Origin: Eurosta solidaginis
Taxonomy: Eukaryota; Arthropoda; Insecta; Diptera; Tephritidae
NCBI RefSeq assembly: GCF_040869045.1
Contig: NC_090319.1
Coordinates: 380,943,601-381,007,600 of the forward strand
Length of the DNA stretch: 64,000 nucleotides
Direction of reading: 5' to 3'
Under the pieces are notes generated by a model. That model saw nothing but the letters and a program-made list of their open reading frames with translations, ran no database searches and was not told the DNA's origin. This document shows positions 10,491 through 21,884 of the stretch, piece after piece; positions within the stretch are counted from its first letter, which is position 1, and every line of letters starts with the position of its first letter. Made by a program: the position numbers and the translations under genes.

Positions 10491-12472
10491 AACACATGAT
10501 GTAAGCCATTATTATAAATTCCATATCTATGTAATCAGTTAATTTGTGGATGTCATAAGTTTTTCATCATTTTGGACTCAGTCGTGAGTGACATTGAAAT
10601 ATGTAATTTCTTAAAAATTCGTAGATATAAGTTAAACGGTACAGGGAGAAATTGGGTTTTGAGTGACGAGCGGGGAAGGTAGTGAAGTGTGGGAACTAGA
10701 AGGGTTTAGCCCTATTCAGCCTCGGCAAGCTAGGATCTAGAGACGTCTCAAGAGATGGGTTTACGGATAGCGTTTTGAAGTTCTATAGTTGATGATGTGA
10801 GCACCAACAACTCCTTTCACTCTAGGCACCAAAAATCTATACACCCCATAATTGTAATAAAGATTAAGCTGTCAATAATTGTATGAATAATAAATAATGA
10901 ATTGCTAAAGAAGAATTAGTGTGTGATGAATCTTATTATGGAGTTAAGACAGACGGACGGTGGGACGAATTTGTCAGCCTTATTGAGGCAATTCAGAACT
11001 TTAACGATGGATTCCAGTGCATGATAAGCTACGGATAATTGAGGGTGATGCGGATCACACTCCGTGTATTAGAATTGAGTACGTAAATTTGTTTTTCTTT
11101 ATTGTCAGCGTTGTGAGATGAAGGCCCGAAACAACCTACCCACTCCGACGAGCAGAGCCGTTCGCTACAAACGTACTCAAGGGTCATCACGTTCTCAAAC
11201 GCGTTCGATATTTTCGACACAGGTAACAAGCCATACCCCTAATATTCATATCACTCCATCGCTACATTTGCAACTGCATTATTTAAGTTCCGCAAGTCAA
11301 TGTTTGACATTCCCAGTTGGCCGACGCTCGTGTAGTGCAGTTTCAAATTAATTAATTAATTAGCTTAATCAATACACAGGACATACGCAATTTGCGTCAA
11401 TATTAAGTTTAGTGCGCGGCGTTACACACACAATAAACGCCCGCCACCCTTTGGCCAATATATATGTACATACATACATTTATTCAAATTACTCATCCTT
11501 TGCTGCTGGGATGACCTTTAGTTTTGGCGCATTGCAAAGGCATTTGCGTTTATTATTCATTAAATATGCGAAGTTTTGGGCGTTTTTGTGTTATATAATT
11601 GCATTAGTAATTATGTTTGGATGTCGTTTTTGTTGTTGCTATTAACTTAGTAGTTGTTTTAATTGCCGATGCCGTCATAGTTATATTTCATTTTATGCAC
11701 CACATGAGTCAAAATATTCGATTAATTTAATGAAATTTTAATGAGATTGCAATATATTTGAATGGTGAGTGCAATTGAATAACTCGAAAATAAGTGTTTG
11801 TGTGCTTTCTTTTGTGCGCGTTTTTAGGAATCTTTGGTTTTCCTATGGCACGCTTTGAGTATGATATAAAAGTGCAAAATTACGTATTGATCTATCTATT
11901 ATTATTATTTTATACTATTGACTAAATTGAAGAATATCGAATATTATATATATTCGTACTAGGCTTTGAGCCAAAACTTTCATTCAAGCACGTTTAAAAA
12001 AGATATTAAATAAAGCACGTTTAGTTTTTTTTAATTCGGCATTAAACTTGTTCCCATTCGCTCATCGACTATGTGTACGGAATCATGTAGTGTTAAAGCC
12101 TTCGTTACCAAGAAATATTAGCCCTTGTAAAGCAATTAACATTTCATATTAACATAACAGGCCACTGGTCCTTCCATCATTTCTCCTACCAACACTTGTT
12201 CACATTTTTTCCGAAGGCACCACGTCGTTGCTACGTGTTGATGCAACATGCTGCTAAAGATTTACTCAGAACAATTCAATTCTCAGTTAACACAACTGTG
12301 GAAGCATTAATGGTGTATAGTTGAAGTGTTAGTATGATATGTTAAATTGAAGTTGAGTTTCCCGACGAATCCTTAAGTTGCTATAAGTTTATAATTTAAA
12401 GATTTATTCAGCTTTCTTACTTCTCAGGTAAACTTGGAATTTATGTCTAAAGAAAACGCTCAAGAAAAAGCG
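10491..12472. other. Unassigned non-coding DNA
   Basis: About 2 kb with no recognisable gene, RNA or named repeat. A moderately GC-rich stretch at 10640-10800 and a clean AATAAAG near 10857 could mark an old element end, but I see no partner. Small open frames near 11118-11351 and 11412-11645 have no family similarity. Confidence 0.4.
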
Positions 12473-12480
12473 CATACAGT
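12473..12480 (+). repeat. 8-bp target-site duplication of the hAT element (left)
   Basis: CATACAGT here is repeated exactly at 13108-13115, immediately outside the element's CAGGG and CCTG ends. Confidence 0.85.
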
Positions 12481-13107
12481 CAGGGCCGTAGAGAGAAAAT
12501 CCGGGCCGGGGACTAAACAATTTACGGGCCCCCTATAAAAAATTCACTAATACATTTGATTAATTTGAATTGATGACGTCTCATTCATGAATCATTATTG
12601 ATGGATTATATCAAAAAAATATTTTTGCCACATCACGTGGAAAAATAACAAGACACTTTTGATGACCTCGACGATTTATTTCGTTGACTTCTTCAGATCG
12701 CAAAAACTCATTATTCACGGTACCGATATCGAAGTCGTCTAAATAATCTGGACTTTGATACAGAGTTGGTGGTATTGTTGGAAGACTTTTTGAATATGAA
12801 GCTTCATCAGTGTCACTACGAAACTTTACGATTTCGGATTCATGTAAACATACATTTTTGTTTGATGTTTTTATTGTCTCCTCACTGTTCGAAGGCCCAG
12901 GCAAAAAATCATTATCAATATTCCTTGCTTTTGAAATTCGGCTTAAAATTTGCACATGGAACAACTAAATACTCTCCTGAATTAAAAAAAATAATGTCTT
13001 AGTACCTGACTTATCTTGTTTGTCTTAGTACCTCTAAATCGCGGGCCCCCTGAGGACCCCCATCCCGGGGGAATCCCCCCATTCCCACTCCCCTATCGTC
13101 GGGCCTG
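12481..13107. mobile_element. Non-autonomous hAT-type DNA transposon
   Basis: The 627-bp element begins CAGGGCCGTAG and ends with the complement of CAGGCCCGACG, so the first 11 bases of each end match at 8 positions. It is bounded by the 8-bp direct repeat CATACAGT. An 8-bp duplication with CAGGG-type ends is diagnostic of the hAT superfamily. Both ends are unusually GC-rich (GGGCCGGGG near 12503; GGGGGAATCCCCCC near 13067), while the interior is AT-rich. The interior holds a minus-strand open frame that could be a transposase N-terminal remnant. No catalytic domain is present, so any movement would need enzyme from elsewhere. Confidence 0.82.
12611..12964 (-). pseudogene. Possible hAT transposase N-terminal remnant
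   Basis: A 117-codon open frame inside the hAT-type element. It ends ...EEVNEINRRGHQKCLVIFPR, acidic and polar before that. Similar charged leaders precede the zinc-finger region of some hAT transposases, but no BED finger, catalytic DDE residues or insertion domain are visible. Assignment rests mainly on position inside the element. It might be a random frame. Confidence 0.35.
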
Positions 13108-13115
13108 CATACAGT
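13108..13115 (+). repeat. 8-bp target-site duplication of the hAT element (right)
   Basis: CATACAGT, identical to 12473-12480. Confidence 0.85.
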
Positions 13116-13429
13116 CATACTTATCCATGGTAATTAACCGAGCTCTCCCAGGGTCGTAGTTCATGGAAAAATTTGGCTGAAAAAAATGTCTGCATGAGCT
13201 TGATGCACTTTTAATCAATCCAAAAAATCACTGCATGAATGCCGAAAGTGAATTTTTGGTTATATCTTTTTACTTTGTAATGCTGAAATTAATTTCATTG
13301 GAGTCTTCACTTATTTAATTAGCGCTTCACCGTTTAACGGCCGTCCAATAAGGCGGCACAGTCGCTTATTCCTTGGTTTACCTGACGCCAATTGGTCATA
13401 TCAACAATCAGAAAAAAATGTCTCCCGAT

Positions 13430-13530
13430 TGAAGAAAAATGGGAATGAAATGGCACTTAAGACATTTTTTCCTCATTCGAAGAAGAAAAAATTTCTTAAG
13501 TGCTATTTCATTCAAGTTTTTTCTTAGTGA
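13430..13530. repeat. Fold-back inverted repeat with short loop
   Basis: Arms at 13443-13470 and 13486-13513 are reverse complements at 26 of 28 positions, around a 15-base loop centred near TTCGAA at 13478. Weaker pairing continues outward to about 13425 and 13530, so the whole could form a long imperfect stem. No flanking target duplication was found. It could be a small fold-back transposon relic or a hairpin RNA locus; the sequence alone does not decide. Confidence 0.6.
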
Positions 13531-14039
13531 AGGGAATTTAAATCGTTTTCTACCAGGATAGGATTGAGAGGGACACTTTTGCCATTTTATCCGAGACAAC
13601 TCGAAGCTGTTTTGAAAACTTGTTTCACCAAAAAAAATTTGTCAAGGTTAATTTATTTTTATATCAAATTTCATTTTCATCTTTATTTTCGCTAAAAAAT
13701 TGTATTTACGTTTTTTTAACCTAAACACAATAGAATTAGTGAACAACAATTAATTTATATTCAATTACATGCAAATAAATATTAAAGATTGCCCTGTCAT
13801 TGCTTTCGACAGAGCCATTAGTTTTGTCATTATTGTCACACCGACCATTGTCGAATTTGTCGCTATCGATCTTCAAGTTTTGTCGCAGTTATCTACTAGT
13901 ATCTATGAAAAAAAAAAACTGTCGGCAATAATTTTCTCTCATGTATTTTTTAGGAGAATACGACAATTGTCACTTCTATGAAACATGCCCCTGGTTCTTC
14001 CAGCAGAGTGGGGTCGGGTTTCGTTAAGAACACTTTTTA
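13531..14039. other. AT-rich unassigned DNA
   Basis: No recognised features. The open frame at 13769-13981 shows no family similarity. Confidence 0.4.
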
Positions 14040-14590
14040 GCCGGATCATAATTTTTCGTTCACATAATATGGTCTAGACAGCGTAGCCGCTGTCTTCCGA
14101 AGAACTTTTCTCTCAAGCACTTACAGAGCCGCTTCATCTGATGTTGTCATGGTCCATGCATCTGCACCATATAGCAGGACGGGTACGATAAGTGACTTTT
14201 AGAGCATGATTTTCGTTTGCCTAGAGAGGACTTTACTTTTCAATTGCCTACATAGTCCAAAGTAGCATTTACTGGCAAGAGTTATTCTTCGCTGGTTTTC
14301 AAAGTTGATGCTGTTGTTTGTATTAATGCTGGTTCCCAAATAAAAAAGTCTTTTACTATATCGAAATTATGGCTGCCACCAGTAGCGTGGTTGCCAAAGC
14401 CCAAATGCGCTGACTCTTTGCTTGATGGCACCAGGTACTTCGTTTTGTCCTCATCCACCATCAAACCCATCTTCTCCGCTTCTTTTTCCAGTTTAGAGTA
14501 AGCTCAAATTATGGCGCGTGTCTTCAGGCCGATGATCAATGTCGTCAACATACGCCAGTAATTGCACGCTCTTATAGAGCTGTTAAGTTC
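14040..14590 (-). pseudogene. Decayed non-LTR retrotransposon reverse transcriptase fragment
   Basis: On the minus strand the frame at 14282-14470 contains EKMGLMVDEDKTKYLVPSS, the conserved segment just after the reverse transcriptase palm in many insect LINEs. With frame changes, the downstream sequence reads as a YLG-like motif, then RRITLASKCYFGL (near 14240) and a LYKSLIVPVLLYGAD-like thumb motif (near 14170). The upstream palm (YADD) and endonuclease are not seen, so it is truncated at the 5' side. At least two frame changes are needed. Clade uncertain. Confidence 0.7.
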
Positions 14591-15595
14591 TAAAATCTTC
14601 ACATATTAGTAAAATTTAATGAGTTTTTCTCTGTTTATAATTTTTTTTTTTTTTTTGTTAATATATATATCGCTAGGAGAAAACTGGAAAGCATTTACCA
14701 CATATTTGCTGATTTCGGCCCTGCCAAACACACTCACAAATCTTTTTTATTTCGACTATTGGGAATTTCTCCTCCTCGAGTTCATAATGGATTTTCGAGA
14801 TTTCTAACCTTATATGAAGTTCCACCTACAGTAAAACTTTCAAATAGAGGGCAATTTTCCCTTAAAATATGCACTAACAAATGTCACTTCCATACATGAT
14901 ACAATTACACGTTCAATTTAATAGAACGTGCTTTCATTTATCATTTTTATGTGCTTTTAACAAACAAATATAGAGTTAATATTTTTGTATTTTGATAAAT
15001 ATCTTTCTTCTATAGAACACGTGCATGCCATTTTGATTTCCGGACTTTTAAGCAAATTACTTTTTTGATAATAATTTAAATACATATGTCTAATCCTGTG
15101 CTAACATCCTTAATATAAATTTATGATATTAGTGTTTTTTGTTTTTTTTACTACATATAGCGTTGATATTTTTGTTTAAACAATGCTTGCGCCTAAAAGT
15201 CCCGTCACATAAGCAATTTTTTTATATAGATGCGTTTAACTCAATCTTTTGCATGATGAGTCGATTGAGTGTATTTTTATGGAGATCGGCAGATCGAGCG
15301 ACATTGGCGCATCTGACATGAAAAAGTAGCAAACTTCTAACTTTTGTTGAAAGCAAAGCATAAGTAGAACAATTCGACATTTGCTTTAGCTAAAAGGGCT
15401 TTCACAATTTGCCAGGGAAATTATTTTTCCCACTCGTTAGTACTGTTCTGCAATTAAACAAATGAATAGGACACAAAATATGTTAACAAATATTTTTCTC
15501 GTATAGTGAGAATGTTTATAACAGTGCTTCGTGAAATTTTGCATGTAATTGGCATGGCGAAATAAACTTCAATTGTTGGCTAATGTGTTCAACTG
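14591..15595. other. AT-rich unassigned DNA
   Basis: About 1 kb with no supported gene. The frames at 14619-14807 and 15139-15321 are T-rich, hydrophobic by composition only, and unlike any family I recognise. Confidence 0.45.
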
Positions 15596-16817
15596 GTTAA
15601 TTACTTAGAAAATAATGAAATTCTTATAAAAGAACAATCCGGTTTCCGAGAAAGCCACTGTTGCGAGACGGCATTAAATTACGTCATATCTAGCTGGAAG
15701 GAAGAGCTGAGCCTAAAAAAACATATAGTAGCAGTTTTCATTGACCTGAAAAGAGTATTCGAAACAATTGATAGGAATATAATGCTCGATAAACTACAAA
15801 AAATTGGTATTAGGGAAAATGAATTGCATTGGTTTAGAAGCTTCTTATCAGACCGGAAACAAAGAACAACAATCGAGTCAGTAAGTAGTCTCATCCGAGG
15901 CACAAGTGGACATAGGCTTACCACAAGGTCGGTATTCGCACCAATCCTATTCAACATTTACATAAACGATATATCATCAGCACTGAAATATAGTAAAATC
16001 AGGTTGTTTGCAGATGATGCGGTACTTGAAGCAAATGAAACGGACATTTCAATAGCAAGGAGCAAAATGCAAGAAGATTTGGACTCATTGCATAGAGGGC
16101 TTTGCATTAATAAACTCAAGCTTAACGTTAACAAAAAGTTCATGGTTTTATCTAGGACGACCAATAAAGAATCACTTAATTTAGATCTAAAAATAATGAA
16201 TACGGGCATTGAGGATGTCAAAATATTTAAGTATTTAGGGATCCTGATTGACAATAAATATGCCAAAATATGATATAACAATACGCCAAAATGGGCAAAC
16301 AATTGGATTTTGGAAGAGATCATGTAAACTTATTAGTAAGAAATATAAGTTGAAAGTTTGTAGATCCATCATACAACCACACTTCTTATATTGCCCTACA
16401 ATATTCTTTATTGCCAATGAAACACAAGTAGACAGGTTACAAATTATGCAAAACAAAGCTATGAGATTTATATTGAAAATGAGGTACGACACTTCCGTAA
16501 AGAGTATGATCGATGCACTAAACTGGTTGAGTGTGAAAGAGTTGATATTTTACCATAGTATGAAATTTGTATTTTATATCAAGCATGGTAAATTACCAGC
16601 CTACCTTACTGAAAAACTTGTTTATATGAATGAATTGGGGAAAATAATAATTTTAGGTTACCTCTTTTCAAAAAAAAAAAAAATGGACAAGCAAAACATA
16701 TTTTACAAAGGCCTGAAATGTTTTAATGAACTACCTAATCATGCTAAAAATTGTGAAAACTTAAACACCTTCAAAAAAAGTTTATTAGAATATTGCAAAA
16801 CCCTTCCAATAAGATAA
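15596..16817 (+). pseudogene. 5'-truncated Jockey-superfamily LINE, reverse transcriptase and C-terminus
   Basis: Coding similarity starts near 15600 with EQSGFRESHCCETAL, then palm motif A as AVFIDLKRVFETIDR (near 15730-15775). Next come a damaged GVPQGS-type motif followed by SVFAPILFNIYINDIS (near 15930-15975) and LFADDA (near 16008) in place of the usual Y/FADDT. KIFKYLGILIDNK near 16225 ends this frame at a stop (16271-16273). A second, overlapping frame (16248-16817) carries the thumb and C-terminal region, ending with FYKGLKCFNELPNHAKN and a final stop at 16815-16817. No RNase H domain is present. The frameshift near 16260, the missing endonuclease and the altered motifs show it is dead. 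Confidence 0.82.
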
Positions 16818-16989
16818 AATATTTTGTATCTGTATTTCATGTTACCGATCCCTGAGCGTACATGGCAATCCAAACAGAGACGCTCGCAATCAAATTGGGA
16901 AAGAGTTCCTGAAAATATCGACCCAGACAAACAGTTGGAGTGTTCATGAGAACCACGTCTATTCCTACAAAAACAATAAAACAATAATA

Positions 16990-17290
16990 TATTATAATTA
17001 ATTATGTTTACATAAAAGCTGGTACTGGGAGGATTTGAAACACGTCCTTTCCAACCGTCCGATAAGGGTGGCTCATTCTGCTGAGCTGCTAGCTTTTGAG
17101 TTGACCGGAACCAAATGCATTCGGACAGCATAAATAATAAAACTGTGTAATCATACGTCTTGGAGGAGGGTAGGATTGAGAACACGTTCCTTCCAACCTT
17201 CCAATGAGATGACTCCAAGACTCGTCCGTTGGGACCACCAGTTCCCGTGCTGATCGGAATCTCGTGCATTCCGACACCCCAAATTCTAGA
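16990..17290. repeat. Two diverged direct copies of a GC-richer block
   Basis: The segment near 17020-17125 and the segment near 17155-17275 share, in order, a GGAGG-ATT-GA-ACACGT-CCTTCCAACC-TCC-AT block and a later ATGCATTC(G/C)GACA block. Read on the minus strand, each contains a B-box-like GTTTCAAATCC or GTTCTCAATCC phrase, so they could be remnants of tRNA-related repeats. Divergence is high and the boundaries are unclear. Confidence 0.4.
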
Positions 17291-18291
17291 AATCCTATTG
17301 TTATTGAAATGTACTTTAATTTGTAATAATCTATGTTATAATAATAATAATAAGATATTTTATAAGACACATTAGAGGGCTTAGAGTGTCTGTATTAATT
17401 TTAAAACATTTTTCTTCATTTGAATTATTTTCGGCAGCCTATCAATGTTAAAAGTTTTGTTTCCTGGATACATCATTAAGGTCAACTTGCAGAGCGACAA
17501 GCTAACTTTTTAATTCAGATTTAATCTGACATGAGGGGTTAGACTGATACATTTTTGACACATTTTTTTAATTAACTCTGAGCTAAAAAATAACTTGCCG
17601 TTCTGCAAGTGAGCATAAGAGTCCTTCATTAATAATTTTTCGAAGAATTTCTATCCACAAACATGCCTTTAAATACCCAAAGTAGAAAGTATGTAATAAA
17701 TTGCTCACATTCCAACTGGGATATATTGTGTGCATAAGTATGCAATGGTGTAAAGCAATTACTCTCTTATCTCTTCAAATTTATTAAATACACAACTGTG
17801 TTCAAAAATGTTGAATATCCCATACAATAATTTACTTTTTCGGTTCTTTAGTATCCGACTATTTCGGGGTTCAGATCAATTTAGTTAATCCAATGTTGTA
17901 TAAACACAGACTATTAGCAGCAGTCATCAGATTTTTGAATAACGTCAACTTTATAAATATTTACTTACACAAAAATTTGTACATATAAGTAAGCATGTAT
18001 TATGAACACAGCTAGTATATTTATCGTAGACATAGGTATTAAACCGTTTTTCAAAAAAAAAAAAAAATGTTTTCTCCAAACGCACATACTTCTCAATGAC
18101 AGTTTTTTCCATAAAGTGGGTTGTTAAAATATGAACCTATAATGTTAAAAAGAGTGATGCGAACGTATTATTAGAATTAGAATAGAAGTTTTGTTGAACA
18201 AGTAGATAATTAGGTTTTAAACGAATCTTATATACCCAACTGTCAATTTTTAATAAAAACACCTGATATGATATGTGATAAATATTTTTAT
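17291..18291. other. AT-rich unassigned DNA
   Basis: No supported gene. A short (TAA)n run lies near 17338-17352 and a poly-A run near 18051-18067. Confidence 0.45.
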
Positions 18292-18705
18292 ATACATACT
18301 AGCTGTGTTTTTTTGCATGTGCATATATATGCACTTCAACTTTATATGGACTGCTAAGTAAACTTATAAAATTATTGCGCAGAAAATTAGTACTGCTAAA
18401 TTTCATTATGAATTAAACTCAGTTGCAACTGAAAGGTGTCTCTCAATTTTATCTCTACACTATTTTCTTCTTCTATGACCGAAAATGGTGTGAGTCCGCA
18501 ATTCATCGCAACCGATTCAGCTATAGGTTTTACATAACGGCCAACAGAGGTTTGTGCCTCCGATATTCAGAACAACCTGTTTTGTAGCGAATTATTTAAC
18601 CACTGCCGCGAGTCTTCAATAATAACCGCTAGATAGGTCTCCTAAACATTATCTTAGTGATGATAAATGTTTTTTTTTAACCGCAAATGTAGGTTTACAT
18701 ATGCA
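18292..18705 (-). repeat. Unnamed dispersed repeat, copy 2 (inverted)
   Basis: The reverse complement of this interval matches 470-848 block by block. These include ACTCAGTTGCAACTGA near 18417, GACCGAAAAT near 18477, ACCACTGCCGCGAGTC near 18599, and CCGCAAATGTAGG near 18681. It is slightly longer than copy 1 because of small insertions. Class unknown. Confidence 0.6.
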
Positions 18706-19811
18706 AAAAACGGTTAATATTGCCTCTGTGTAAAGACGTTATCAAAAGTATCAGCAATTTTTCTCAATGAGATACAAAGGCAATAGGTTTCGGGAGTTCA
18801 TATGACAGCAGTTAAATGCTCATATATTAGAAGTAGGCCTGGATATCAACCGATTTACTTTGTTATTTGTAGAAATAGGCTACATCGTAATAGTAGGATG
18901 TTTACTTACTTCAGTATCTCTATTAAAATACCTTTATAGATGTACGAGTAAAAATTTCTTAAGTTTGAATAATTTGTCTAATGAATAGAAAAGTAAAATC
19001 CGTACATTTTTTTTACTAACTAGAATAGTCATAGAAAACTATAACATTAACCATAACTTAATAAGTGGGCAGTGCCACGCCTATATCAAAAAAAAAAAAA
19101 ATATGTTTATCTTAGTTACATATCTTCTTTAGATACTAATATAACGATTGTTAAGTGCTATATGTAAAGTTAGCGTGATTACTGACCGATTATGTCCATA
19201 TTGATTCCATAAAGGATTCTGATGTTGCAATTTTTCGATCAGTTCAAATTAGATTTGTATGAATTATTTCAGCTGCACAAACAACATAAACACAAAGGTT
19301 GTATGAAATTTCAAGGCAATATCTCAATTGGATCAGACTTTTTGGCGAAAAGTATAAGTATAGTACTACGAGAATTGGTTTTAGTTTATCTATGGAAAAT
19401 ATTATATAGGTTTTAATCCTAATATTTAGCAGAATCTATTGGTACAAAATTCGTTTCATTTGGATGATCCGTTCCTTATCCTTGAAAAATAAAAGTCCAC
19501 ATTTAATTTTTGTTTTCAGACTTACAAAATAAATGTCTGGACTAAATAATTCTATTTCGGACAAAAAAATTTAGGGTCCGGAAATCATTTCTTTAAGGAC
19601 TTTTATTATAAAAGGGGCCCGCCTTTTTGCTTTAAAACAGAATCACTGCCAAATTTTCAGTTTTAGTGCGCAACAAGGTAGGAAAAAGAAGAAATATATT
19701 TTGTATTCACAGGAAGGTCCTATTAAACATATGCAATTTAGAAATCATAATATAACATTAAAACAATTTGCTCCATGGCAGAACTTATTTAACGAACAAC
19801 AACTAAGGCAT
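18706..19811. other. Unassigned DNA with a weak mini-me-like fragment
   Basis: A phrase AGTGGGCAGTGCCACGCC near 19062 resembles the CCACGCCCA/GTGGGCGTG phrases of the mini-me-like elements and may be an old fragment. An inverted pair TAAAAGTCC (near 19490) and GGACTTTTA (near 19598) is also visible. No genes are recognised. Confidence 0.35.
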
Positions 19812-19990
19812 GACGTGGCTGAATGCGTTTGTAACACTTCAAACATTGTAGGAGTGCGGGTTCAAATCCCACTCCCGGGAGAAAATGCTTTGAAGAGATT
19901 TACAAGGTATAATCGAAACAGCTGTCGCCTTGTCCGTCCTGATGTCACGTTGTTTAAATTTTTCCAATTAAACAAATTATAAAATTAAAA
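19812..19990 (+). mobile_element. tRNA-like SINE fragment
   Basis: GTGGCTGAATGCG (A-box-like, near 19817) and GGGTTCAAATCCC (B-box-like, near 19858) are spaced about 40 bases apart, as in a tRNA-derived promoter. CACTCCCGGGAG follows and then a non-tRNA body. The flanking acceptor stem does not pair well and the tail leads into an AT-rich sequence, so a functional tRNA gene is unlikely. It differs from the other SINE family in the window. Confidence 0.5.
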
Positions 19991-20639
19991 AATTGCTTCA
20001 AATAAATGTTTTCACACACTTCAAGCAGTACGGGCAATCCCCGCTTAACTCATACAAATAGAAATCTATCAGCAATTTCTACGATTTTTCCTGCCGACTA
20101 CCTATAAAACTGTTTTAAGCTTTTGTGCCTTGCCCATTTTAAAATATTTTAATGCGCGTTACATGCAATTCCATCAATCCATTAACCAGAATTCATCAAT
20201 TTATCAGTATTCGTTATTTTATTATACTCTCCTTTCCATTTTTAGAGATTTGATGTATCAAAAATGTGGGCGTGTTAGAGTGCGATATATTCTGAATCCA
20301 AGCAAACTCATTTTACCTTTGTGAAACTGCCTAATGTTATTCATATATACATATGTATGTATTCATAGATATGCATCCCCATAATATTTCACGGCAGATG
20401 TAATCTGGCACAGTCAAACGCGTGAAAAAATATTTAAATTACCTTAATGCAAAATTTATGACAGACAAACTAGAATTCAAATGTATTAACAAATAAACAA
20501 ACAACAAAAATGGATTAAATGTGCATTATTAAATTTATATTTATAGAGCAAATGTGTGCAACTAAAGTGTTTGTGAATAATTTAAACTTTTTGTGTTAAA
20601 ACTATAAGTAATATGCACATAATTTTAATAATCCTTGAA
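19991..20639. other. Unassigned DNA with a degenerate mini-me-like fragment
   Basis: Near 20240-20290 the phrase TTGATGTATCAAAAATGTGG and the GTG/GATAT phrases after it resemble the CGATATCGAAAAAGTGGGCG segment of mini-me-like elements (for example 6166-6190). The rest is AT-rich with no supported feature. Confidence 0.35.
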
Positions 20640-21200
20640 ATAATGTCCAAAATCAATATGAAATGACCCCAAATTGCTCAAGAAATAGCCCATGAGCACC
20701 ATGCAATAGTCCCCAAAACCATCACGAAATGACTTCTAATTGATCGCGGCCCAGAAGAACCTTGAAAAAGTCCACAAAATGCCCCTAAAATGATCGAGAA
20801 ATGGCCAAGTAGTTTTCAAAATCATCTCCCAAATAATCACGAAATGACCCTGGAGAATCTCAAATTAGTTTACAAAATCACACCGAAGTGACCAAAAATT
20901 CAGACGGAAGTGATCTCTAAATGACCAACAAGAAATTATCGAGAATGAACATCATATCCCCCTCCCCCATCCCCCCATATTCTCAGAAGGAATCCGAAAT
21001 ATTAGCCAAAACTTTTACGAAATGACCCCAAAATTATCACCGAAAAACCCCGAAATAGTCGCCAAAATACCCAAATAATCCCGGAAGGACCACCAAATGA
21101 TCCCGGCATACAACACAAAATTATCCGGAAATGAAATGAAATAGTCCCCAAAAACTTTTCAGAGGTAACTCGTAATCATTCCGAAATAACCACTTACGGC
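20640..21200 (+). repeat. Degenerate short-period array
   Basis: A phrase like AAATGACCCCAAAATGATC recurs about twenty times with variable spacing of roughly 20-30 bases (for example near 20661, 20724, 20787, 20842, 21021, 21105). The interior units are strongly diverged, giving a cryptic rather than clean satellite. No coding potential. It lies directly upstream of the first LTR element's flank. Confidence 0.65.
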
Positions 21201-21311
21201 CAGCGGACCACATAGCTATATTTTTTTTCTTGATTTTCGTCGTAATTTTTATTTTGCTATTTGCTCCACCCTAAAACTCGTCATAGCTCAAAGCAGAGCC
21301 AGGAAATCATC

Positions 21312-21315
21312 ATAT
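21312..21315 (+). repeat. 4-bp target-site duplication of LTR copy 1 (left)
   Basis: ATAT directly precedes the LTR terminus TGTAAC at 21316 and is repeated at 24808-24811. Confidence 0.75.
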
Positions 21316-21880
21316 TGTAACGAATTTACTTGCAAATCCTCTTATTTGCCCTTTTGTTAAGTTCGTATCACTAAACTGTTGAATAAATAACTCCAATATG
21401 AATAATGGAAAAATGGCCTTTATTAAAGTACTTCACAATAACACTTATACTTTGCAACTAGCTGGCTTAATAACCAAACTGATAGCTTAAATGAAACTGA
21501 CTTTCAAAATAATACTGCTATGGCTCGCTAGATAGCGTCTTAATCGAACTGCTTGATAGCTCAAATCAAACTGAATTCCAGCGCCTCTACATTTGCTGCC
21601 TTTTATACTCTCCGATTTCAACGTTCGCATCTTCTAGGCGCTTCCAGAATCTACTAGTTGCCATCAGCTCTCAAACTTCTCAGCTGTAACTACAATTGCA
21701 CGATTTTATAGCTTCTCTCATTGCATACTTTCAGGAGTATCTCAGATATATTTTATAATTATAATTATTGTTTCGTTTATGTAGATACATAATGATTGAA
21801 TTATTGATGTGAATTCACGTCACTGCTTATCATCGGCCTAGAGATGGCAGCAAACCTTAGTTTTGCTAATATTTGTAACA
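21316..21880 (-). repeat. 3' LTR of LTR copy 1
   Basis: 565 bp, nearly identical in most blocks to 24190-24807. In the segment near 21739-21765 it has a short ATATATTTTATAATTATA stretch where the partner LTR carries about 75 bp of different sequence. The minus strand reads GAGTATAAAAGGCAGC, a likely TATA box (complement near 21600). Read through to the gag side, the short purine run AGGTGGTG lies next to the LTR and probably serves as the polypurine tract. Confidence 0.88.
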
Positions 21881-21884
21881 CCAC

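Noticed and set aside
19812..19885. Functional tRNA gene
   Set aside because: A- and B-box-like motifs are present, but the acceptor stem does not pair and the flanks look like a SINE body.
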